Source: a bacterium
Lineage (GTDB): Bacteria; Verrucomicrobiota; Verrucomicrobiia; Limisphaerales; UBA8199
NCBI GenBank assembly: GCA_021784555.1
Contig: JAJYHY010000022.1
Location: 1 to 41,799 of the forward strand
Reading direction: 5' to 3'
Length of the DNA: 41,799 nucleotides
A program made the translations under genes and the position numbers. Below, piece by piece: positions 1 to 7,781 of the stretch (position 1 is the stretch's first letter; each line of letters starts with the position of its first letter). Below the pieces are notes generated by a model. The model made no database searches and had not been told where the DNA came from. It saw only the letters and a list, made by a program, of their open reading frames with translations.

Positions 1-108
1 TGACGGCTTTTTGTTGGCTTGGCCCTTGCGTTCTTTCCAAACAGGGGCAATTTACATCATGCATTTCCGTACGGATACGGACGGGTTTTTCCGGGTGCGA
101 TTAGGGGT

Positions 109-200
109 GTTGGGAATCCTGCGCGGTGCGGGTGTCTCGCCTGCGAGTCTCCTGGGTAATCTCGCCCGGGCAGGCCGGCGAGACGCCCGACGGTTTTATC
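109..200. repeat. GC-rich inverted-repeat element upstream of the kinase gene
   Basis: The leader before the first gene holds a perfect 8-base inverted repeat: GTCTCGCC at 134-141 and GGCGAGAC at 177-184. It is flanked by further CG-rich near-palindromes (CGCCCGGGC, GCCCCGGGC). The layout resembles dispersed palindromic repeats. Copy number cannot be judged from one window, and nothing else is recognisable in bases 1-234. Confidence 0.4.
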
Positions 201-234
201 GCGCCCCGGGCCTGCCGGATTCGTTGTTGACGCT

Positions 235-1461
235 ATGACTGTGAGCAAAAAGGGACGCCCCCTTCGCGTGTTGCTGGTCGAAGACTCCGAGTTCGACGCA
301 ATCCTGCTGACTCGCGCCTTGGAGCGGGGCGGCTTTCGGCCGGAGGCCAGGCGAGTCGATACGCGCCAGGCCATGGAGGAGGCGCTGGCCAACGGGGCCT
401 GGGACATGATTTTAGCGGATCATTTCATGCCCGAATTCAGCGCGCCTGAGGCCTTGGCGTTGGTCAAGGCCCGCACTTTGGACGTTCCGTTTATCATTGT
501 TTCCGGGTATATCGAGGAGGAAACAGCGGTTGCCGCCATGAGGGCCGGGGCGCATGACTACGTCATGAAAGACCGGCTGGCCAGGCTCGTCCCGGCCGTT
601 GAGCGGGAACTGCGCGAGGCCGAGGTGCGCCGCGCGCGCAAGAGCTACGAGCAGGAACTTCAGCAGGCCCGCGAAGAGCTTGAAGCCCGAGTGGCCAACC
701 GCACGGCGGATTTGCAAGCGGCCAATCGAAAGCTGGAACTTGCCTTGGAGGAACGCCGGCGCCTCGAAAACGAACTGCTCGAAATAGCCGAGAACGAGCG
801 CCGCCGCATCGGCTTCGACCTCCACGACGACCTCGGCCAGAAGTTGACGGGCATGTCCCTGATGGTCAAAGGCCTCCAGCAGAAGCTCCTAACTGAAGGA
901 CATCCTTACGCCCCCGAAGCCGAAAAGATCCAGCATCTTGTCGAAGAGGTCATCTGCCACACACACAACCTGGCGCATCAGTTCAGTTCTCTGAGCGCCC
1001 AAGGCGACAACTTGGCTTCCTCCATCAAAGCGCTGGCCCAGAATGTAAGGACGATGTTCGCCATCCCTTGTGGATTTGCCTTAAGGGGCCGCCTGCCCGA
1101 GTTGCCAGCCAACACGCGGTTCCAACTCCACAAGATCGCGCAGGAGGCTATCAGCAACGCCATCAAACACGGAAAGGCTAGCCGTGTCTCGATCACCCTT
1201 GCCGGCAGCGACAACCACCTCCTCCTCACCATCAAGAATGACGGAATTCCGTTCTCCCAACCCGAGGCCTCCAAGAACCGGATGGGCTTGCGCATCATGA
1301 ATTATCGCGCCAGCACCATCGGCGCCTCTTTGGAAATCAAGCCCCAGCAAAAGAGCGGCACGATTGTGTCCTGCGCTCTCCCGCTCAAGAACGGTTCTCG
1401 TCCCCTTCGCCGTCAAGTCCCCCAGGAACCAAAGGTGGCCGTGCCCATATTGGGGTCGTAA
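235..1461 (+). CDS. Hybrid receiver domain / HisKA_3 histidine kinase
   Basis: A 408-residue cytoplasmic signalling protein without membrane segments. Residues about 11-125 form a CheY-like receiver with acidic residues VEDSE near 15-19 and the expected phospho-acceptor Asp62 in the stretch MILADHFMP. A coiled coil (about 130-180) follows, then a HisKA_3 dimerisation domain with ERRRIGFDLHDDLGQ and phospho-acceptor His197. The C-terminal ATPase domain has an N-box around Asn308 (QEAISNAIKHG) and a GLRIMNYRA G-box. The G1 box reads NDGIPF rather than the usual DNGxGF, so ATP binding may be atypical. This is the NarL-type kinase family, usually paired with a LuxR-type regulator, but none is adjacent. 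ATG at 235 is the first start in the domain frame. Signal and targets are unknown. Confidence 0.85.
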   Translation: MTVSKKGRPLRVLLVEDSEFDAILLTRALERGGFRPEARRVDTRQAMEEALANGAWDMILADHFMPEFSAPEALALVKARTLDVPFIIVSGYIEEETAVAAMRAGAHDYVMKDRLARLVPAVERELREAEVRRARKSYEQELQQAREELEARVANRTADLQAANRKLELALEERRRLENELLEIAENERRRIGFDLHDDLGQKLTGMSLMVKGLQQKLLTEGHPYAPEAEKIQHLVEEVICHTHNLAHQFSSLSAQGDNLASSIKALAQNVRTMFAIPCGFALRGRLPELPANTRFQLHKIAQEAISNAIKHGKASRVSITLAGSDNHLLLTIKNDGIPFSQPEASKNRMGLRIMNYRASTIGASLEIKPQQKSGTIVSCALPLKNGSRPLRRQVPQEPKVAVPILGS

Positions 1462-1644
1462 TCAGCGGGGCAACTCAGTGGTGGGCGTGAATGGCAGGCC
1501 GCGTTCGCCTTGGAAGAGCTTGCGCAGACGCTTATCACTGGAACTGGAAGGCCGCCGAATAATCTCCGGAGCGACGATCTTACCGGTCTCGCGACGGGCA
1601 CGGCGTCCTTTGAGCCAATCCTCCCAACTCATGACCTCATTCAT
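1462..1644 (-). CDS. Small hypothetical protein coupled to the nucleotidyltransferase-like gene
   Basis: A 60-residue basic protein beginning MNEVMSWEDWLKGRRARR and ending ELPR; I do not recognise a family. The frame stays open to an ATG at 1689, but the ATG at 1644 is preferred because it overlaps the upstream gene's stop by eight bases (ATGAATGA), a typical coupling arrangement. The pairing with a nucleotidyltransferase-fold protein recalls two-gene toxin-antitoxin or MNT-type modules. That is inference from gene order and size only. Confidence 0.45.
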   Translation of the reverse strand: MNEVMSWEDWLKGRRARRETGKIVAPEIIRRPSSSSDKRLRKLFQGERGLPFTPTTELPR

Positions 1645-2263
1645 CGGAATGGTAGGGACTCCGGACCTTGAGAGCTTGGGCCTGTTCATCGGTTAATTCT
1701 TTGACTTCGTTCCAATCCCCGTACGCCGGGCTTTGAGCCAGGCGCCGCACCTCAGCCCAGTCCGTCTCCACTTCGCCTTGCAATGCCGCGGCTAGCAGCT
1801 TCTTGGCACATTCCCGCGCTGGCGGATATTCCCCAGGATAAACCGAAATGAGCACGCGCTCAACAATCAACTCCTCGACCGGACAAATACGCAGCTCGCC
1901 GAAGGGCCCCGCTATTCCGCGGACAGGCGTGCGCGCGTCGGTTTCAAAGCTTCCCAGCACATCCACGTATAGTCCAGCGACTTGCCAGCTTCTCGGCCCC
2001 CCTTTGGCCCCGAGCCGGCCCATCAAGTCCTGGCGTGTGCGAACATCCAGCCGGCCTGGAGACAGAAGGCACAGGTCGATGTCTCCAGATACGTAGGCCC
2101 CTTCGGTGTAAAACTCAATGGCGGAGCCACCCACCACAACGAGTTCGATTCCGGCCTCACGAAAGACACCGGAGACCAGACTCGCCAGCCTCAAATTCCT
2201 GAGCGTCGCGTCCGTCTCCGTCGTGAGCTGGGCAAGAGCTTGCTGGACTTGTTGCGCATTCAT
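1637..2263 (-). CDS. Nucleotidyltransferase-fold protein (AbiEii/MNT-like)
   Basis: A 208-residue soluble protein. Residues about 40-70 read GIELVVVGGSAIEFYTEG and then GDIDLCL, matching the GG/GS-x(n)-D-x-D signature of minimal nucleotidyltransferases with two metal-binding aspartates. A later segment, CPVEELIVERVLISVYPG, fits the helical part of such proteins. Members of this superfamily transfer nucleotides to RNA, protein or small molecules, and many belong to toxin-antitoxin modules (AbiE, MNT-HEPN). The substrate here is unknown. The start is the ATG at 2263, with no visible Shine-Dalgarno sequence. It is followed immediately by a 60-residue partner with overlapping stop and start. The fold assignment is fairly safe; a defence or toxin role is only possible. 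Confidence 0.65.
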   Translation of the reverse strand: MNAQQVQQALAQLTTETDATLRNLRLASLVSGVFREAGIELVVVGGSAIEFYTEGAYVSGDIDLCLLSPGRLDVRTRQDLMGRLGAKGGPRSWQVAGLYVDVLGSFETDARTPVRGIAGPFGELRICPVEELIVERVLISVYPGEYPPARECAKKLLAAALQGEVETDWAEVRRLAQSPAYGDWNEVKELTDEQAQALKVRSPYHSDE

Positions 2264-2480
2264 TAGGCCGGGCTACGATAACGAGCTTGCAGGCCTGTGC
2301 CAAGCCGGAGTGCGCGGCAATTCTAACCTTGGACTTGGGAGGGAAAGGAAGGCGAAAGCGATCCCGGCAGGCCGCGACCGCTTTTCTCTTCCGACCCAAC
2401 AGAATGGGAATTACTGTGGAATGTAATTCGCGGTTGAAAGCCCCGGAGAGAGGGCTATCTTAAACATCAAGGAGCATGCT

Positions 2481-2675
2481 ATGAGAGAGAAAGATAAAAT
2501 GACAATCGAACAACCCGAGCCCTTCACACCGGGGCTAAGCAAAGCGAGGGTCCGCCAGCACGCATACGAAATGTTCCGCGACAAGCTGCCAGACCATCCC
2601 CTTACCCTCGAAGACTGGGTTTTGGCCGAGAAAGACTTGGCCAGCACGCTGGACGCGGATAACCTGCCCAAGTAG
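2481..2675 (+). CDS. DUF2934 domain small protein
   Basis: A 64-residue charged protein. Residues about 24-54 (VRQHAYEMFRDKLPDHP followed by LTLEDWVLAEKDLA) match the DUF2934 pattern of an RAYEIY-like helix followed by DWL-AE-EL. Such small soluble proteins are common in soil bacteria and have no established function. The start is well supported by AAGGAG at 2469-2474, seven bases before the ATG, one of the few strong ribosome-binding sites in this window. It stands alone, followed by a repeat-rich gap. Confidence 0.75.
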   Translation: MREKDKMTIEQPEPFTPGLSKARVRQHAYEMFRDKLPDHPLTLEDWVLAEKDLASTLDADNLPK

Positions 2676-2681
2676 AGACTG

Positions 2682-2840
2682 GAGTGGTGGAGTAATGGAG
2701 TGACGCAGTGATGGAGGCCGGGGGAAGATTTGTCTGCGCCCCCTTCCGAATCACCCATCGGAGATTTGCGATTGGGGGAACCCGCGCCAATCCATCATTC
2801 CACTGTTCCACGACTCCATCACTCCACTGCTCCACCACTC
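2682..2840. repeat. Inverted pair of GAGTGATG octamer arrays
   Basis: The left arm (2682-2713) is four direct octamers of consensus GAGTGATG (GAGTGGTG, GAGTAATG, GAGTGACG, CAGTGATG). The right arm (2793-2840) is six octamers of the complementary consensus CATCACTC. The two arms can therefore fold into a long imperfect hairpin around an 80-base centre. It begins only seven bases after the stop of the DUF2934 gene, so it could shape the 3' end of that mRNA. Confidence 0.8.
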
Positions 2841-2924
2841 CGTTTCCGCGCCAGCCCTGGCCGTCGGAACCTCGCGAGGGCTTAGCCCGAATACTTCATG
2901 CCACGAACGAAACGGCAACAGTCT

Positions 2925-3034
2925 GTGGGTAGGGCGCGCAGTCCTCTGCGCGCCACCGCCCGCACGATCCGCAGCATTTTGCGGTATTGCCGCGCTGGGA
3001 AATGTCCGGGTTAGGGGCCTCCCGGACGTTTTTT
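2925..3034 (+). ncRNA. Candidate structured RNA ending in an intrinsic terminator
   Basis: Three stem-loops follow one another: GGCGCGCA/TGCGCGCC at 2933-2954, CCGCA/TGCGG near 2969-2984, and the strong terminator stem at 3001-3027 with a T run. No open frame explains the segment. It could be a small transcript of about 110 nt, or simply a palindromic repeat beside a terminator. It matches no RNA family that I recognise, and promoter elements are not obvious. Confidence 0.25.
3001..3034 (+). terminator. Rho-independent terminator upstream of radC
   Basis: AATGTCCGGG (3001-3010) pairs with CCCGGACGTT (3021-3030) through ten positions with one T-G wobble, around a 10-base loop, and is followed by a run of T ending at 3034. 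This is the clearest intrinsic terminator in the window. It isolates radC from upstream plus-strand transcription. Confidence 0.8.
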
Positions 3035-3071
3035 CTGGTTCTGCCGATTGCTCCCGGCCTAGTATGGCCGC

Positions 3072-3779
3072 GTGAGTGGCATGCGGCTGAAGGACCAACC
3101 CGTGGCCGAGCGCCCGCGTGAGCGGTTGGTGGCGCTCGGCGCGGAGGCGTTGAGCCATGCGGAACTGGTAGCGATCTTGTTGCGAACGGGATGGAAAGGC
3201 GCCAACGCGCTTGAAGTTGCCAGGCAATTACTCCAGAAGTACGGCTCCCTCAGCGCGCTGGCCCAAGCGCCCCTGGACGGACTGCAAGCCGTCAAAGGCA
3301 TCGGGCGCGACAAGGCCGTGACCCTGGCCGCGGCGTTCTCTTTGGCGCGCAAGATGGCCAACGAATTGCGCCGGGAATCACCGCTGGTCGATACCGCCGA
3401 AGCGGCGGCGGATTTAATGCGGGAGGAGTTGCGCCTGCGGGGAGTGGAGACGTTCCAGGTTCTGCTCCTGAACACTCGGCGTCGGCTCATCGACGTAATC
3501 AAGATTTCCGACGGCACTCTCGACACGCTGCTGGTCCACCCCCGCGAGGTGTTCAAACCCGCCATCGCCGCCAACGCCGCCGCCATTATCCTGGTACACA
3601 ATCACCCTTCAGGCGATGCCTCGCCTTCCGAAGCGGACGTCCGCGTGACGCGCGACCTGATTCGCGCGGGCCAGTTGCTCAAGATCGACGTGCTGGACCA
3701 CGTCATCCTCGGCCAGGCGACGCAGGAGCGGCCCAGGGATTTCGTTTCCCTGCGCGAATTGGGCTACTTCCATTCATGA
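3072..3779 (+). CDS. radC: RadC/JAB domain protein
   Basis: A 235-residue member of the RadC family. The N-terminal part (about 1-110) holds the conserved ERPRERL and SHAELVAILLRTG motifs and a helix-hairpin-helix-like LQAVKGIGRDKAVTL. The C-terminal JAB/MPN domain contains the metal-binding motif HNHPSG (His176, His178) with downstream Ser186-Glu-Ala-Asp189. The family is widespread and was once linked to recombination repair; its true reaction is unsettled, with a metalloprotease-like or nuclease role proposed. The start is GTG at 3072 or ATG at 3081, and both keep the family N-terminus. The stop overlaps the lpxA start by four bases, so the two genes are probably translated together. A strong terminator lies just upstream. 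Confidence 0.9.
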   Translation: MSGMRLKDQPVAERPRERLVALGAEALSHAELVAILLRTGWKGANALEVARQLLQKYGSLSALAQAPLDGLQAVKGIGRDKAVTLAAAFSLARKMANELRRESPLVDTAEAAADLMREELRLRGVETFQVLLLNTRRRLIDVIKISDGTLDTLLVHPREVFKPAIAANAAAIILVHNHPSGDASPSEADVRVTRDLIRAGQLLKIDVLDHVILGQATQERPRDFVSLRELGYFHS

Positions 3780-4585
3780 TCCATCCTACCGCCGTCATTT
3801 CCCCCCAGGCCCGGCTTGACTCGTCGGTGGAAGTGGGCCCATACGCGGTCATCGATGGTGGCGTGGAGATTGGCCCGCATTGCATCATCGGCCCGCACGT
3901 GTATGTGACCGGCCAGACGAGCATCGGGGCCTACAACCGCTTTTTCGCCGGGTGCGTTATCGGCGAGGAGCCGCAGGACCTGAAGTATGGCGGCGAGCCC
4001 ACCGCGCTGCGAATCGGCCATCACAATACGTTTCGCGAACATGTCACCGTCCATCGTTCGAGCAAACCGGGCCAGGAGACGCTCATCGGCTCGCACAATT
4101 ACCTGATGCAGCACAGCCATGTTGCCCACAACGCGGCGCTTGGGGACTTCGTGATTCTGGCCGGTGGGGCGCTGCTGGCGGGGTATGTCAATGTGGCGGA
4201 CCGGGCCTTCATTTCGGGCAACTGCCTCGTGCATCAGTTCGTGCGCATCGGCGCCCTGGCTCTCATGCAGGGGGGCGCGGCCATCAGCAAGGACCTGCCT
4301 CCCTTCACCGCCGCGCGTTGGTATAACACGATCTGTGGACTCAATACCGTGGGATTGCGCCGGGCCGGCATTGCCCCTGCCGACCGCTTGGATCTGAAGC
4401 GGCTGTATCATGCGCTGTTCCGCTCGGGCCTCAAACTGAGCACCGCCCTGGCTCAAGCCCAAAACGAATTCTCCAGTCCGCAGGCCAGGGAGATGCTCAG
4501 TTTCCTATCAACCTCCAAACGCGGTGTCTGCCGCCACCTCGGACGAGGCCAGGTAACCGAGCCTGAGGAGGAGGCGACGGAGTGA
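3776..4585 (+). CDS. lpxA: Acyl-ACP--UDP-N-acetylglucosamine O-acyltransferase
   Basis: LpxA catalyses the first step of lipid A synthesis, moving a 3-hydroxyacyl chain from ACP to UDP-GlcNAc in the cytoplasm. The 269 residues are close to the usual length. The N-terminal two thirds are hexapeptide repeats (IHPTAVISP, VEIGPHCIIGP and others) forming a left-handed beta helix. The catalytic region NYLMQHSHVAHN has His118 at the position of E. coli His125 and His115 at that of His122. The C-terminal helical part begins near GLNTVGLRRAGI. The ATG overlaps the radC stop as ATGA. Other lpx genes are absent nearby, so the lipid A pathway is scattered in this genome. It is direct evidence for an LPS-type outer membrane. 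Confidence 0.93.
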   Translation: MIHPTAVISPQARLDSSVEVGPYAVIDGGVEIGPHCIIGPHVYVTGQTSIGAYNRFFAGCVIGEEPQDLKYGGEPTALRIGHHNTFREHVTVHRSSKPGQETLIGSHNYLMQHSHVAHNAALGDFVILAGGALLAGYVNVADRAFISGNCLVHQFVRIGALALMQGGAAISKDLPPFTAARWYNTICGLNTVGLRRAGIAPADRLDLKRLYHALFRSGLKLSTALAQAQNEFSSPQAREMLSFLSTSKRGVCRHLGRGQVTEPEEEATE

Positions 4586-4693
4586 CGTGGGCCGCCGGTC
4601 AAACCGGCTGGAAGTGCCCAATGGCTGGATTTGCGATTTCGTCCCGCGCGGCTAATTTGAAGTTATGACATTGGACGATCTGCTATCCGGCCC

Positions 4694-5866
4694 TCATTTT
4701 TGCATTTCTGCCGTATGGTGGTACTCCCTCAGAGTGAAGAGAGTGGCCGCCAGGAACAGAAAAAGCAGGGCGGCGAAAACTAGCGCGCCAACCGCGGCGG
4801 GCGCGCCCACGCTCGGCCAGGCGTAAATGTCTTGGAGGGCGGCGTTATGCGCGAGCAGCGTCTTGAGGTGTCGCATGAGCGAGAGGGTGTTGATGTTGGT
4901 CGGGATGCGTCCGATGCCCATTTCGACGATCAACCCATAAACGATCGCTACCGCCATGTAACGCTGAGTGGCCAATCCCAGCAAGGCGCCCAGTGCGCTC
5001 CAGGCCGGCACCGCCAGGAATTGCACGCCCAGGAAAAGCGGCAGCAGGCCCCAGAGGGCGGGAATCTGCCTCAGCGCGCCGGACGCAAAGAGCAGGAGCG
5101 CCTCCGCCAGCGCCAGCAACTCCAACCAGCCCGTCTGCGACACATACTTCACTATCAGCAACTTGGCCCGGCTCAGCGGCCGCGTAATGAGAAAGCCGAG
5201 GGTGTCCGATTGCAATTCGTCGCGAATGATGGCGCCGCTGACGCGCACGCAGTTCAAGGGCAGCAGCACGAAGAAATAGAAGTCGATCAGCCAATGGTAG
5301 AAGGGGCCCGACCGCCTCCACCTGGGAGTGTCCGCGCGCCTCTGGGCCTCCTCCAGCCACCGGGCATTGAACCGGCTGAACTGCCGGAACTGCGCCTCGT
5401 TAAGGACGCTCTGCGCCCGGCGGCGGATGCGTTCAAAGCAAGCCCGGATGCGGGCGTTCTGCTGGTTTTTGCTGGCTTGGCGAGACTCGCCTTGGCGCAG
5501 TTCTTCTTCAGTGCGAGCGTATTCGTCTTTAAGAATCCCCAGGAGTTTGGAACGTTGCGCGGGTTGGATGCGCAGGTACTCGCCGTCCAACTGGCGGTAG
5601 AAACGCTCCAACTGCCACTGCGGGAAGCCTAGAAAGAGATGACGTGTCCTCCAGGCCCAGGGGGAAGGGGTCGTGATATAAACCAGCACGGGGAGAACCA
5701 GGAGGCCGGCGAGCAAGACCGGCACGCGGCGCAACGTGAATTCAGTCTTCCAGGCGAACAGCCAGGCCGCTCTCAGCGCGCCCAGGAAGGAGGGGTGCAG
5801 CTTCAGCGGCGTGGGAACCTTCGCGCCGGCGCCGGCTTTCTGTAGAGGTGGCTCGGCAATGTTCAT
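4694..5866 (-). CDS. ABC-2 type permease (second pair)
   Basis: A 390-residue integral membrane protein and the last gene of the four-gene ABC operon. After a cytosolic N-terminus comes a membrane segment near 50-70 (VPVLLAGLLVLPVLVYITT). A long soluble charged loop of about 150 residues follows, then a cluster of membrane segments to the C-terminus. The stretch GAIIRDELQSDTLGFLITRP with SRAKLLIVKY is typical of ABC-2 permeases that work with a CcmA/NatA-type ATPase. Its start overlaps the upstream ATPase stop by four bases, making that ATPase the likely partner. The large soluble insertion between the first two membrane segments is unusual and may be an extracytoplasmic domain. The substrate is unknown. 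Confidence 0.8.
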   Translation of the reverse strand: MNIAEPPLQKAGAGAKVPTPLKLHPSFLGALRAAWLFAWKTEFTLRRVPVLLAGLLVLPVLVYITTPSPWAWRTRHLFLGFPQWQLERFYRQLDGEYLRIQPAQRSKLLGILKDEYARTEEELRQGESRQASKNQQNARIRACFERIRRRAQSVLNEAQFRQFSRFNARWLEEAQRRADTPRWRRSGPFYHWLIDFYFFVLLPLNCVRVSGAIIRDELQSDTLGFLITRPLSRAKLLIVKYVSQTGWLELLALAEALLLFASGALRQIPALWGLLPLFLGVQFLAVPAWSALGALLGLATQRYMAVAIVYGLIVEMGIGRIPTNINTLSLMRHLKTLLAHNAALQDIYAWPSVGAPAAVGALVFAALLFLFLAATLFTLREYHHTAEMQK

Positions 5867-6789
5867 GTGGTGACCTTGTCAAAGATGTTCTTTAAGGACC
5901 GGCTCTGGCTGCGGATGGCATAAACCGTCACCTGGCTTTCGAGCAACAGGCCCGTCCAATCCGCATAAAACGAGCGCGAATCCTTGACGCGGATGCGGAG
6001 CGCTCCACTGGCCGGGTCAATATCGAAGCCAAGCAAGACCCCGGCATCGAAGAGGCGGCGGGCCAGCCTTTCGGGGGCGTCGCACTGGACGGACAATTCC
6101 TCGGACCAATCCCGGAGGTCGGCGCGAATGTCTCTCTGACTGCCGGAAGCCAGGATGCGACCCCAATTAAGAATGAGGATGTTCTGGCACAGGGCCTCCA
6201 GTTCCGCCAGGATATGGCTGGAAATAACAATGCTCACACCCGCCTCCGCCAGCCCTTGGAGGATATGCGAGACCTCTTGTCGGCCCATGGGGTCCAGTCC
6301 GTTCATCGGCTCATCCAGCACGAGCAGTTCCGGTTCGTGCAACAGCCCCTGGGCGAGCTTGACCCGCTGCCTCATTCCTTTGGAAAACTGGCGCATCCGT
6401 TTCGACCAATGCATCCGGGCCAGGCCGACTTTGTCGAGCATCGCCACGCACCGCTCCTCTGCTTCCTGGCGTGCCACGCCCGAGAGCAGGGCCAGGCCCT
6501 TAAGCCAGTCCAACGGACGCAGGTCCTTCGGCACCGATTCGCCCTCCGGGCAGTAACCGATACGCCGCAAGACGCTCGGGTTGTTCCAAGGCCGGGCATT
6601 GAACACGGTCAGTTGTCCCGAGCTGGGCTGGAGTTGGCCGGTGATAATCTGAATGAGCGTGCTTTTGCCCGCGCCATTGGGGCCAACCAGGCCGGTCAGG
6701 CCGGCGCCGATTTCGAAGCTGACGTTGTTCAGCCCCATCACCATGCCGTACCATCGGCTGAGTTCGCGGGCCTCGATGATGGCGTTCAT
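5863..6789 (-). CDS. ABC transporter ATP-binding protein (second pair)
   Basis: A 308-residue ATPase of the CcmA/NatA class. It shows Walker A GLVGPNGAGKST near residue 35, the signature region QFSKGMRQRVKLAQGL, Walker B LLVLDEPMNGLDP, and the H-loop SSHILAELE. The signature reads FSKGMRQR, as usual in this subfamily, rather than LSGGQ. About 90 residues follow the core and probably regulate or contact the permease. It overlaps both neighbours by four bases (permease genes at 6786-7781 and 4694-5866), so the operon is tightly coupled. The protein powers export or a mechanical task through the permeases; the substrate cannot be told. Confidence 0.88.
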   Translation of the reverse strand: MNAIIEARELSRWYGMVMGLNNVSFEIGAGLTGLVGPNGAGKSTLIQIITGQLQPSSGQLTVFNARPWNNPSVLRRIGYCPEGESVPKDLRPLDWLKGLALLSGVARQEAEERCVAMLDKVGLARMHWSKRMRQFSKGMRQRVKLAQGLLHEPELLVLDEPMNGLDPMGRQEVSHILQGLAEAGVSIVISSHILAELEALCQNILILNWGRILASGSQRDIRADLRDWSEELSVQCDAPERLARRLFDAGVLLGFDIDPASGALRIRVKDSRSFYADWTGLLLESQVTVYAIRSQSRSLKNIFDKVTT

Positions 6790-7781
6790 TCGGGCCTCAC
6801 TCGGTTGCGGATGAGAAAGGCGGCCAAGGCGAGCATCACCAGCAACGCCGCCACCGCTCCCTGTAACTCCGGTGTCGCCAGCGACGCCAGGGTCTGCGGG
6901 CGCACGCCGCGAAGCATGTCCCCCAGAATCGGAATATTCGTCTGGGCGATGGTCAGATCGTGGGCCGGACGAAACACGGCCAATGCCAGTTGGTCCAGAT
7001 CAAAGTTGAAGCTCAGGTGCCGGAGCCAGGGCTGGGTCTGAACCGCAATGGGCGCCAGCACACCTCCAAAGATCCACCACATGAACCAGACCGCGGCCGT
7101 CGATTTCTCCTTGCTCGAGATTGCCGAAACGCCCAATGCCAGCAGGCTCAGCACCGTCATGCTCGCGGCGCCAAAAACCAGCACGTGGGCCACCGCCACC
7201 CTCGAATGCCAGAAGAATCTCCAATCGGGCGCCAGCAAGTTGCCCACAAACCACGCGGCGCAAACCGGCCCGAGCCACGTCAGGAAGATCAGGACAAAGG
7301 CCGTAATGAATTTGCCCAGGAGGTAGTCGCCCCGGCTGACCGCTTTGGAGGAATAGATGATGATGGCGTTGCTGGCCAGGTCGCGCGTGATGAGCAGCGG
7401 GATAGCCATGCCCAGCGCGAAAATGCCCGCCCGCATCAGGCCGATGCAGAAATAATAAAACAGCACATCCTGGGTGGTACGGACCGAAATCTCCGGGTGC
7501 TGCTCCAGCCAGGTCGTGAGCATCCCGGCGAAGGCCTGAAGCGCCGGGTTGAAGTTCCCCATCCATTTCACCACAATGCTGTTGGCCACCAGTAACTGCC
7601 CGACCAGGAACAACACCGTTGTCATACCCAGCGCCGACACCCAGCATAGCACAATCAGGTGCCGCATCCATTTGCCTTGCAGACACGCCCGCAGCCCAGC
7701 CCTGGCTATCACCCAGCGTCTTCGCCACAGCCCCAGGTGAACCCCCTCCCAATGCTGGTAACTCGTATCATGCAGTGGCAT
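6786..7781 (-). CDS. ABC-2 type permease (first pair)
   Basis: A 331-residue membrane protein, second gene of the operon. It has about six hydrophobic segments: LIVLCWVSALGMTTVLFLVG near 42, a pair near 115-160 including MAIPLLITRDLASNAIIIY, then segments near 165, 200, 235 and a C-terminal one (AVAALLVMLALAAFLI). The motif LASNAIIIYSSKAVSRGDYL matches the conserved cytosolic loop of ABC-2 permeases. It overlaps the preceding ATPase by 14 bases and the next by four. The first ATPase is its likely partner; the two permeases may also form one heterodimeric channel. Confidence 0.82.
   Translation of the reverse strand: MPLHDTSYQHWEGVHLGLWRRRWVIARAGLRACLQGKWMRHLIVLCWVSALGMTTVLFLVGQLLVANSIVVKWMGNFNPALQAFAGMLTTWLEQHPEISVRTTQDVLFYYFCIGLMRAGIFALGMAIPLLITRDLASNAIIIYSSKAVSRGDYLLGKFITAFVLIFLTWLGPVCAAWFVGNLLAPDWRFFWHSRVAVAHVLVFGAASMTVLSLLALGVSAISSKEKSTAAVWFMWWIFGGVLAPIAVQTQPWLRHLSFNFDLDQLALAVFRPAHDLTIAQTNIPILGDMLRGVRPQTLASLATPELQGAVAALLVMLALAAFLIRNRVRPE

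Noticed and set aside
4594..4608. GCCGGT/ACCGGC hairpin after lpxA as an intrinsic terminator
   Set aside because: The stem is short and lacks a T tract; it may be chance in GC-rich DNA.
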